NCBI GenBank assembly: GCA_023252335.1
Contig: JAJPEA010000021.1
Span: forward strand, 1 to 17,520
Source of the DNA: Nitrosotalea sp.
GTDB lineage: Archaea > Thermoproteota > Nitrososphaeria > Nitrososphaerales > Nitrosopumilaceae
Length of the DNA: 17,520 bases
Direction of reading: 5' to 3'
The stretch's first letter is position 1. Each line of letters opens with the position of its first letter. Below the pieces are notes generated by a model, which was not told the origin of the DNA, did no database searches, and saw only the letters and a list, made by a program, of their open reading frames with translations. Positions 7,530 to 13,356 of the stretch are shown in pieces. The translations under genes were made by a program, and so were the position numbers.

Positions 7530-8935
7530 AAGATTTGAGAATTTTTGACACTCTATCAGTTGCAGAAAAAAATGTCGACACTACAAACTTGGTTAGAATC
7601 TACTTGTGTGGTGTTACCGTATACGATGAGAGTCACATAGGACACGCAAGAACCATCATTGTATTTGACACATTACGAAAATATCTCGAGTCAAAGGGTG
7701 CCAAGGTAAATCTCGTACAAAATTTTACCGATGTTGATGACAAGATAATTAATCGTGCAAAAAACGAAAACACAACAGCAGATGTAATCACCACTCGATA
7801 CATAAAAAATTATTTTGCTGATTTTGATAAACTTGATGTAAAAAGAGCAGACCTGTACCCAAAGGCCACAGAGCACATTGCAAACATGATTGACCTCATA
7901 CAGGGTTTGATAGACAAGGGATTTGCATATGTGTCCAAAAACGGAGTGTACTTTGCAGTTTTAAAATTCAAAGAATATGGAAAACTTTCAAAGAAAAAAA
8001 CAGACGAGCTTATCTCAGGTGCACGAGTTGAAGTTGACGAGACAAAAAAAGATCCCCTAGATTTTGCGCTGTGGAAATTAGCAGATGATTCCCCCACATG
8101 GGACAGTCCATGGGGCAAGGGAAGACCAGGGTGGCACATTGAATGCTCTGCAATGAGTCTGAAATATCTTGGAAGCAATTTTGAAATACATGGAGGAGGA
8201 CGCGATCTAATATTTCCCCACCATGAAAATGAGATAGCACAATCCGAGTCTTTTTCTGGAATCAATTTTGCCAAGATTTGGATGCATGTGGGAATGGTTA
8301 CAATAAACGGAGAAAAGATGTCAAAGTCATTAGGAAATACAAAATCAATTGACCATGTTCTAAAAACATGGGGGCCAAACATAGTTAGGCTGTTTTGTCT
8401 GTCAGGCCACTATACAAAACCAATTGATTATTCCGAAGACATTCTAAAAGAGACCATAATAAAATGGCGCCAAGTGGAAAACTGTTACTTTGAGATGATT
8501 TTATCAGACGATTCACAGCCAACAGAGGATCTTGCCCCAGTCAAAAACATCATCCAGGAATCAAAGACAGAATTTGACAATGCGCTAGATTCAGACTTTA
8601 ACACGCCACTTGCACTTGGAGCATTTTTTAAACTGGTTAAAAACATCAACCAACTTGCATCATCAGAAAAGATTACCAAGAAAATATCAGACATGGTTTT
8701 GCCAACATTTCAGCAAATGTCATCAATTCTTGGTCTACGAGTAGTCCAAGTCACAGATGATGAAAAAAATCAAATCTCAAATTTAATCAAGCAGAGAAAT
8801 GAATTGCGCAGTCAGAAAAAATTCCAGGAAGCAGACGCAATACGAAAACAAATTTCAGACATGAACATCACACTGATTGATCACAAGACCAAGACACTCT
8901 GGATGAAACAAGAGAAAATAGGTATAGAAAACTAG
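7526..8935 (+). CDS. cysS: Cysteinyl-tRNA synthetase
   Basis: Charges tRNA-Cys. 469 residues from ATG 7526, class I fold. Seen (numbered from this start): zinc ligands Cys28, Cys207, His232 and Glu236 in CGVTVYD, HIECS and PHHENE; HIGH at 37-40; KMSKS at 264-268; and a C-terminal helical anticodon-binding part from about 320. An in-frame ATG at 7511 would add MHIAR, but 7526 gives the standard ATGA overlap with nadE and begins MKDLRIFDTL like other family members, so I prefer it. The final TAG lies in a CTAG shared with the stop codon of the convergent GTPase gene. Confidence 0.95.
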   Translation: MKDLRIFDTLSVAEKNVDTTNLVRIYLCGVTVYDESHIGHARTIIVFDTLRKYLESKGAKVNLVQNFTDVDDKIINRAKNENTTADVITTRYIKNYFADFDKLDVKRADLYPKATEHIANMIDLIQGLIDKGFAYVSKNGVYFAVLKFKEYGKLSKKKTDELISGARVEVDETKKDPLDFALWKLADDSPTWDSPWGKGRPGWHIECSAMSLKYLGSNFEIHGGGRDLIFPHHENEIAQSESFSGINFAKIWMHVGMVTINGEKMSKSLGNTKSIDHVLKTWGPNIVRLFCLSGHYTKPIDYSEDILKETIIKWRQVENCYFEMILSDDSQPTEDLAPVKNIIQESKTEFDNALDSDFNTPLALGAFFKLVKNINQLASSEKITKKISDMVLPTFQQMSSILGLRVVQVTDDEKNQISNLIKQRNELRSQKKFQEADAIRKQISDMNITLIDHKTKTLWMKQEKIGIEN

Positions 8936-10149
8936 GATTTTTTTGTTTGTGCACTAACCAGTGATACAATGTCTCTGTCTCGTAATTGATAATTCACAGG
9001 AAGCCTTACTCCATATCGTACATCTTTTGCATAAAGTAGGCCTTTTGTAAGATCTGTGTGTATCTCTTTTGCAAGGTCTTCAACTGTTGCACCATCTTTG
9101 AGCAAAAACAAGTCAGGAAGAACTCGTCCTTTTTTATCAGTAAAGTTTTCAGGGTTTGCAACAGGATATATCGCATTCATCTTTAGCAACTTGAATACTG
9201 TAACATTGATTGCAAACTGGACACCAGTTCTCATGTATTCTCCCAATATTCCCTGTGTGATAAAGTCAAGTGCATCTAGCTGTTTCTTTGTTAATTGCTC
9301 CTTGTGCAAGATATCAAACTGCTCTGATCCTGGCACATATTTGATGAGACCTTTTTGCTCAGCCTTTCTCAGTGAGAGCTCACTGTCTGTACTTGCAGGA
9401 ATAACTATGGTATCAATGTATTTTTCTCGTAGTCTATCAAAGTTTTTTTCAGCACCTGGAACATCAACCTTGTTTGCAACAATAAGTGTAGGTTTTGATA
9501 TCTTTCGTAGAGTCGCTGCAAATTTTTTGCTATCATGCATGTCAAAGTTTTCAAAGTGCTTGTCTTCAAGACCTGTTGTCTTTAATGCCTCCTTGACATG
9601 TCCTTCCTTGACACCTATTCCACGAAACACATCAGTTATTGCAACAATAGGCTCTGTTTCAGATTGGATGAGTTTAGATATTTTATCCCTGTTGCCTTCT
9701 AATAATTTGAGATACCACATGATGAGCTCCTCTTCAATATCAGAGACATCAGCAATTGGGTCGCCGCTTCCAATTTCTGCAATTCGTCCAGCAGCATCAA
9801 CACTTCCTGATACATCAACAACATGTAGTATTGCATCAGATTGAGTAGCCACTGAAAGAAATTGGTTGCCCAGTCCCTTTCCTGCCCATGCATCTTTTAT
9901 CAATCCTGGAAGGTCAATTAGCTCAATTGGAATAAACCTCCAACCATCAGTACATTTGGAATTTTGTGGATTGTCCTTGATGTTAAATTCAGTATGGACA
10001 CATGGCGTGATTGCATTTCCAAACGCTCGTTCTGGTTTTTTTGTTGTAAATGGATAAGTCGAGACTTCGGCACCAGCTAGTGTTGCGGCGTTGAAAAAAG
10101 TGGTTTTACCAGTATTAGTCTTACCTAAAAGGCCAATCTTTATTGGCAT
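8932..10149 (-). CDS. YchF/Obg-family GTPase with C-terminal TGS domain (archaeal type)
   Basis: A translation-factor-class P-loop GTPase of the Obg-HflX group, 405 residues. Seen: Walker A GKTNTGKT (9-16), the switch II motif DLPG (79-82), the guanine-specificity motif NKVD (226-229), and a TGS domain at about 317-399. The NxxG-type P-loop and the insert between switch regions place it with the archaeal/eukaryotic YchF-related proteins rather than with Obg or DRG. Family members bind ribosomes; the exact role in archaea is not settled. A TATA box (10170-10181) lies about 26 bases before ATG 10149, so it has its own leaderless promoter despite lying 41 bases after the previous minus-strand gene. 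Confidence 0.9.
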   Translation of the reverse strand: MPIKIGLLGKTNTGKTTFFNAATLAGAEVSTYPFTTKKPERAFGNAITPCVHTEFNIKDNPQNSKCTDGWRFIPIELIDLPGLIKDAWAGKGLGNQFLSVATQSDAILHVVDVSGSVDAAGRIAEIGSGDPIADVSDIEEELIMWYLKLLEGNRDKISKLIQSETEPIVAITDVFRGIGVKEGHVKEALKTTGLEDKHFENFDMHDSKKFAATLRKISKPTLIVANKVDVPGAEKNFDRLREKYIDTIVIPASTDSELSLRKAEQKGLIKYVPGSEQFDILHKEQLTKKQLDALDFITQGILGEYMRTGVQFAINVTVFKLLKMNAIYPVANPENFTDKKGRVLPDLFLLKDGATVEDLAKEIHTDLTKGLLYAKDVRYGVRLPVNYQLRDRDIVSLVSAQTKKS

Positions 10150-10169
10150 GTCCTCATCTGATGTTGCTT

Positions 10170-10181
10170 GCTATTTATCTT
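10170..10181 (-). promoter_or_regulatory. TATA box of the YchF-like GTPase gene
   Basis: Minus strand reads AAGATAAATAGC, centred about 26 bases before ATG 10149, in the short gap after the upstream gene. Confidence 0.5.
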
Positions 10182-10190
10182 TGCTGGAGA

Positions 10191-10556
10191 TTATTCATCA
10201 TGGCTGTGGGAATTGGCATTGCCAGAGGAATTTTTTATCTCATCTGCGTGCCATTTGATTTGTATTATCTCATCATCTGTCAGAGTACCATTCCATTTTT
10301 CAAGCACAATTTTTAGAATTTGTGAGCCATTATACACCAAGCCCCAGTATGGATGGTGCTCTGCAGTTGTAAGGGCAAGCTCTTCAATTTCGTCAAGTCC
10401 CGTCTTTGCAAGAGCCAATCCATCTGAGCGCTCGCCGTAAATTCTAATAATATTAGAATCAGGATCAGAGTTCATCTTCACCAAGACATTTTTTTGCTCA
10501 AAAGACTTGATCAAGTCCAAAAGTGATTTGTGAAATGCTGCAAAATCATCTGACAT
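10191..10556 (-). CDS. Hypothetical protein, 121 residues
   Basis: I do not recognise a family. The protein is soluble and acidic, with a helical N-terminus (about 1-25), a likely beta stretch around NVLVKM and IIRIYGERSDG (23-46), a central helix (50-66), HHPYWGLVYNGSQILK (67-82) that looks like a conserved core, and a short polar tail with three His (residues 103, 116 and 118). There is no signal peptide, membrane helix or cysteine. The ATG is three bases after the stop of the CoA-binding gene, so the two form one transcript. The clean length, codon use like its neighbours and coupling argue that it is a real gene. Confidence 0.75.
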   Translation of the reverse strand: MSDDFAAFHKSLLDLIKSFEQKNVLVKMNSDPDSNIIRIYGERSDGLALAKTGLDEIEELALTTAEHHPYWGLVYNGSQILKIVLEKWNGTLTDDEIIQIKWHADEIKNSSGNANSHSHDE

Positions 10557-10559
10557 GTC

Positions 10560-10973
10560 TTAAAACAACCTTTGATGTTCTGCAAGCATGCATCGGTTAA
10601 AGACAACTATTGGTATTCCAGATTTTCTTGCAACATCTTCTGCCTCTTGATTGTGTATTCCCTCTTGCAGCCATATGACTTTGGGTTTTATCTTTACAGA
10701 TTCTTCTATTACTGGCAAGACTTGGTCGGAGGGTCGAAAGACATCAACCACATCAACGGTACCTGGAATGTCAAGTAGAGTCGGATAGCATTTTCTTCCA
10801 AGAATTTCTGTTGTAGTTGGATTTACAGGAATTACATTAAATCCATTATCAATCAAATATTTTGGAACATAGTGTGCTGCCTTGTCTGGATTTTTTGACA
10901 TGCCCACCACTGCAATATTTTTTAGAGAATAAATTTTTTTGATATCATCATCAGTGTAAGAATCTTGTTCCAT
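10560..10973 (-). CDS. CoA-binding Rossmann-fold protein (YccU-like, COG1832 type)
   Basis: 137 residues from ATG 10973. Seen: the nucleotide/CoA-binding start NIAVVGMSKNPDKAAHYV (19-36), VIPVNP (47-52), DVVDVFR (74-80), WLQEGI (101-106) and the C-terminal NRCMLAEH (126-133). These are the landmarks of the stand-alone CoA_binding domain related to the ADP-forming acyl-CoA synthetase alpha subunit; no catalytic His domain is attached, so it is probably a CoA-binding or regulatory protein. The longest reading from 11063 adds 30 residues with no family match and runs through the divergent promoter, so I reject it. A TATA-like CCTATAAATC (11018-11028) is about 50 bases upstream, implying a leader of roughly 20-25 bases. 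Confidence 0.85.
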   Translation of the reverse strand: MEQDSYTDDDIKKIYSLKNIAVVGMSKNPDKAAHYVPKYLIDNGFNVIPVNPTTTEILGRKCYPTLLDIPGTVDVVDVFRPSDQVLPVIEESVKIKPKVIWLQEGIHNQEAEDVARKSGIPIVVFNRCMLAEHQRLF

Positions 10974-11015
10974 GTTTTTTACAATGTCATGCGGGCTTAA
11001 TGTCTTGCGGAATAA

Positions 11016-11028
11016 CCGATTTATAGGG
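11016..11028 (+). promoter_or_regulatory. TATA box of the winged-helix gene, perhaps bidirectional
   Basis: Plus strand reads CCGATTTATAGGG, centred about 26 bases before GTG 11048. Read on the other strand, CCCTATAAATCGG is an equally good box for the CoA-binding gene, so one element may serve both directions. Confidence 0.5.
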
Positions 11029-11047
11029 CAATTGTAATAATGATACC

Positions 11048-11614
11048 GTGGAACAAGAACCAAATGATGTGATAGTACTCAGTGCAATAAGCCAGGGTGC
11101 AAAAAAGTTTGAAAAGATCTTGAAAATGACAAAGATTGACAGTCAAGAATTGAACAGCCTGCTTGCACGCCTTGAAGAAAAAGGTTTCACGGTAATCATT
11201 GAGAAAAAAGGCTGGTTTGGTCCCAAAAAAGAAATTACACTAACTGACAAGGGTAACAAGGAATTAGAAGAAAGGAGATTTGAGTTACAGCAAAACTGGG
11301 ATCAAATGGTGACCATGTGGAAGAGTGGAGACAAGCAAAAACTTGAACAGCACATGGAACAAAACAAGGGTATCATTCCATCAATGATGTTTATGGGAAT
11401 AATGGATATGATGATGTTCTCATCAATGATGGGTTTTATGGGCATGGTCATGACAAGTTTCATACCAGACCAGTACATGGATAGCGGCCATGACATGAGT
11501 GGCGGACAAGACACAAGCGGTCATGATGCAGGTTCAGGACAAGACTTTAGCGGTGGAGATTTTCACGGTGATGGCGGCCCAGGAGACATGGGCGGCTTTG
11601 ATGTTAACTTCTAA
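11048..11614 (+). CDS. Winged-helix protein with Met-rich hydrophobic segment and Gly/Asp/His tail
   Basis: 188 residues. Residues 8-75 look like a PadR/MarR-type winged helix (helices 11-24, 31-46, wing around KKGWFGPKKEITLTDKG), followed by a charged helix (70-107). Residues 111-138 are hydrophobic with twelve methionines between 113 and 135 and could be a single membrane helix or a metal- or thioether-rich core. The tail (141-188) is low complexity, with repeats of SG-[HQ]-D and several His, Asp and Met. Inference: a membrane-tied or metal-sensing transcription regulator; I know no characterised homologue. GTG start fits the TATA box. It faces two secreted Met-rich proteins, and it may regulate them, but that is context only. 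Confidence 0.75.
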   Translation: MEQEPNDVIVLSAISQGAKKFEKILKMTKIDSQELNSLLARLEEKGFTVIIEKKGWFGPKKEITLTDKGNKELEERRFELQQNWDQMVTMWKSGDKQKLEQHMEQNKGIIPSMMFMGIMDMMMFSSMMGFMGMVMTSFIPDQYMDSGHDMSGGQDTSGHDAGSGQDFSGGDFHGDGGPGDMGGFDVNF

Positions 11615-11638
11615 GCATACACTTTAAGAAAAGAAATT

Positions 11639-11644
11639 AAAAAA
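11639..11644 (-). terminator. U-run terminator of the minus-strand secreted protein gene
   Basis: Six A on the plus strand give TTTTTT on the minus strand, 37-42 bases past the stop of the gene ending at 11681, inside a longer A-rich stretch from 11627. Archaeal RNA polymerase stops at such runs. Confidence 0.35.
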
Positions 11645-11652
11645 CGGTTTTT

Positions 11653-11680
11653 ATTTCCAATAGATGGAAATTATTTTTTG
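11653..11680 (+). terminator. Hairpin and T-run terminator of the winged-helix gene
   Basis: A perfect 7-base inverted repeat, ATTTCCA (11653-11659) and TGGAAAT (11665-11671) around a 5-base loop, is followed by TATTTTTTG. It lies in the 66-base gap between convergent genes and would end plus-strand transcription. Confidence 0.5.
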
Positions 11681-12100
11681 TTACTTGGATGGCGTTGACA
11701 TTGATGATGTCATGTTGCTGCCCATGTTCATGGTACCATTCATTGCACCCATGTTGTTCATAGTGCCATTTGTTGTACTCATGTTGTTATTCATGGTGTT
11801 GCTTGTATGAAATGAACCAGCGCCTGCGAGTGCATTCATAACATCCTCTCCATGTTGAGCAGAGCCAATTTTGTCATAACTTAGTTTTTGTGACGACCAT
11901 ACTGCATTTACCCATGCATTGTGTTCACCAGGAGCACATACATGATCACCACATACTACACTGTGGCCAAAGCTTGCAGTGTTTATGGTGTCAAATTTTG
12001 TACTTTGTGTCAAAGCACTAGCTTGTGGAACAAATACTGCGATGACTGATGTCAAAAGCACAGATGTTGTAAACAAAAGTAATGCTATTTTTTTGGACAT
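11681..12100 (-). CDS. Secreted Cys/His-motif protein with Met-rich tail (paralogue A)
   Basis: 139 residues. A signal peptide covers about 1-29 (Lys-Lys, hydrophobic core, then QASA-L). The mature core carries CGDHVCAPGEHNAW (50-63): C50, H53, C55, H60 and W63, a likely metal or disulfide site, with His46 and His83 nearby. The last 35 residues are low complexity Asn/Met/Thr/Ser, with methionines at regular 3-5 residue spacing as in MxxM copper-binding segments. It shares signal, core and tail type with the gene at 12187-12546, so the pair arose by tandem duplication. Location should be outside the cytoplasmic membrane. Copper binding or delivery is an inference that suits a copper-dependent ammonia oxidiser; no enzyme motif is visible. 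Confidence 0.8.
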   Translation of the reverse strand: MSKKIALLLFTTSVLLTSVIAVFVPQASALTQSTKFDTINTASFGHSVVCGDHVCAPGEHNAWVNAVWSSQKLSYDKIGSAQHGEDVMNALAGAGSFHTSNTMNNNMSTTNGTMNNMGAMNGTMNMGSNMTSSMSTPSK

Positions 12101-12118
12101 GTTTTAGGTTGACGGGTG

Positions 12119-12131
12119 GGCATATAAAAGA
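12119..12131 (-). promoter_or_regulatory. TATA box of paralogue A
   Basis: Minus strand reads TCTTTTATATGCC-like sequence centred about 25 bases before ATG 12100. It is nearly the same as the box of paralogue B (CTTTTATATACC). Confidence 0.6.
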
Positions 12132-12156
12132 ATTATGATAAAATGGTTCACTGGAT

Positions 12157-12182
12157 AAAAAGAGTTAGTGGTAAAATCCACT
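12157..12182 (-). terminator. Hairpin and U-run terminator of paralogue B
   Basis: On the minus strand, five bases past the stop of the gene ending at 12187, AGTGG and CCACT pair around a 6-base loop (12167-12182) and are followed by AACTCTTTTT. It separates paralogue B from the promoter of paralogue A, so the two are transcribed independently. Confidence 0.45.
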
Positions 12183-12186
12183 GGAA

Positions 12187-12546
12187 TTATTTTGTACCAT
12201 TCATGGTGTGCATGGTCATACCTTTCATGTCCATACCATTTGTGCCATTCATAGTGTGCATGCTCATACCGTTCATGCTCATGCCATTTGTATTACCTGA
12301 TGTGCTTGCCATCATACCTGCTCTTTGTGACTGCCATAATGTGTTTATCCACCGTGCGTGTTCACCCATTGTGCAGAGGTGGTTACCGCATACTTTGCTA
12401 AAACCATGACTTGCAGTTGTTGGAGTGTCGACGGTTATTGAAAAGTCTCTTTGGATCAAAGCATTTGCTTGTGGCAAACTAGCTACTAACACAGATGTCA
12501 TCATAACAGATACAGTAAGCAAGAGTAATGCTATTTTGTTAGACAT
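12187..12546 (-). CDS. Secreted Cys/His-motif protein with Met/His-rich tail (paralogue B)
   Basis: 119 residues. Signal peptide about 1-29 (QANA-L), then a core with CGNHLCTMGEHARW (53-66): C53, H56, C58, H63 and W66, aligned position by position with paralogue A. The tail (77-119) is richer in metal-type residues than in A: MSMHTMNGT and MTMHTMNGT repeat units with MDMKGM between them, giving about a dozen Met and two His in 40 residues. Such Met/His arrays bind Cu(I)/Cu(II) in other periplasmic copper proteins. It lacks the HGEDVM segment that follows the core in A. A strong TATA box lies 25 bases before the ATG. Function is inferred, not shown. Confidence 0.8.
   Translation of the reverse strand: MSNKIALLLLTVSVMMTSVLVASLPQANALIQRDFSITVDTPTTASHGFSKVCGNHLCTMGEHARWINTLWQSQRAGMMASTSGNTNGMSMNGMSMHTMNGTNGMDMKGMTMHTMNGTK
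12188..12276 (-). repeat. Imperfect tandem repeat coding the Met/His tail
   Basis: The 3' end of paralogue B is built of short repeated units coding M-[ST]-M-H-T-M-N-G-T, seen twice in near-identical form, with related MNGMSM and MDMKGM units around them. Repeat slippage is a simple way for tail length to change. Confidence 0.55.
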
Positions 12547-12564
12547 CGATTTCGATTCGCTAAC

Positions 12565-12577
12565 GGTATATAAAAGA
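12565..12577 (-). promoter_or_regulatory. TATA box of paralogue B
   Basis: Minus strand reads TCTTTTATATACC, centred about 25 bases before ATG 12546; a near-perfect archaeal box and the best-looking promoter in the window along with that of paralogue A. Confidence 0.6.
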
Positions 12578-12660
12578 TTTATGAATCAAAAAACGAATGA
12601 AAAATTAAGATTCACATTCATAAAGAAACAGATATCAATAATTCGCAAGATGGATTTGGC

Positions 12661-13323
12661 ATGACAGCGCAAATAGGCACAAAAAGTCCAGATCTCAAAG
12701 TATCAGAATGGGTTCAAGGATTACCAACTAATATCGACAAGGAAAAAGATAATGTTGTTTTAATTGAAGTGTTTCAAGTAAATTGTCCTGGCTGTTTCAT
12801 GTATGGCATTCCACAAGCAATTGACATTTACCAAAAATACAGAAAAGAAGGTGTCACAGTTCTTGGGATAGCAACAGCGTTTGAAGATTTTGATAAAAAC
12901 ACAACGGAGAATCTAAGATTATTGCTCACAGAGGGCAAGGTAATTGGTGAGACCCTAAAGGCACTTGGTCAATACAATCAGCTAGTTGATGGAAACAAGA
13001 TTCCATACAAGATTCCATTCCCAGTTGCAATGGACTTGCTCAAAAAAGAAGACGGTCCAATCAGCCAATCCAAGATAGATGAAATCATACAAGCAAATGT
13101 TCCAGGTTACGAGTCATATAGTGAAAGTCAGAAATTAGAAATAATTGAACGCGTCAAACAATATCTCAAGAGCAAGGAATATTCCGCATACATCTTTGAT
13201 GAGTTTGCATTGCGCGGTACACCATCAACAATATTGATTGACAAAAAAGGAATACTGCGAGATGTTGCATTTGGAACTAATGATTTTCTAGAAGAGAACG
13301 TCAAAAAATTACTGAGTGAATAA
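12661..13323 (+). CDS. Thioredoxin-fold protein of the TlpA/redoxin type, CPGC active site
   Basis: 220 residues without a signal peptide, so cytoplasmic. The N-terminus GTKSPDLKVSEWV resembles the lead of AhpC/TlpA-type redoxins. The active-site pair is C42-P-G-C45 in NCPGCF after a beta strand VVLIEVFQV, and the cis-proline strand is RGTPSTILID (185-194), so the catalytic face is intact. Between them a longer than usual insert (about 100-180), with helices, replaces the short linker of thioredoxin. It probably reduces or forms disulfides, or senses redox state, on an unknown partner. The ATG at 12661 is the natural start; AT-rich GATATCAATA at 12631-12640 is a weak box at leaderless distance. 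It is divergent from the secreted Met-rich pair. Confidence 0.82.
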   Translation: MTAQIGTKSPDLKVSEWVQGLPTNIDKEKDNVVLIEVFQVNCPGCFMYGIPQAIDIYQKYRKEGVTVLGIATAFEDFDKNTTENLRLLLTEGKVIGETLKALGQYNQLVDGNKIPYKIPFPVAMDLLKKEDGPISQSKIDEIIQANVPGYESYSESQKLEIIERVKQYLKSKEYSAYIFDEFALRGTPSTILIDKKGILRDVAFGTNDFLEENVKKLLSE

Positions 13324-13325
13324 TT

Positions 13326-13337
13326 TTCATTAATTTT
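13326..13337 (+). promoter_or_regulatory. TATA box of birA
   Basis: TTCATTAATTTT just after the previous stop codon is centred about 26 bases before ATG 13357, favouring that start over an upstream TTG at 13336. Confidence 0.4.
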
Positions 13338-13356
13338 GGTCGATAATTGTTTTCAC

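Noticed and set aside
7810..8382. Minus-strand ORF of 190 codons
   Set aside because: Shadow of cysS, which carries all catalytic and zinc motifs in this stretch.
9056..9844. Plus-strand ORF of 262 codons
   Set aside because: Shadow of the YchF-like GTPase, Ser-rich composition typical of antisense frames; the minus strand has all GTPase motifs.
10974..11063. N-terminal extension of the CoA-binding protein from ATG 11063
   Set aside because: Thirty residues without family match that run through the divergent promoter and the start of the winged-helix gene; family members begin near 10973.
12347..12400. CGxHxC motif as a heme c site
   Set aside because: Heme c attachment needs C-x2-C-H; here the His lies between the cysteines (C-x2-H-x-C), so it is not a cytochrome motif.
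12143..12409. Plus-strand ORF of 88 codons rich in Met, Pro and Phe
   Set aside because: It is the antisense shadow of the Met-rich repeat of paralogue B; no promoter or family pattern.
13336..13356. TTG start of birA at 13336
   Set aside because: It overlaps the TATA-like box that fits ATG 13357.
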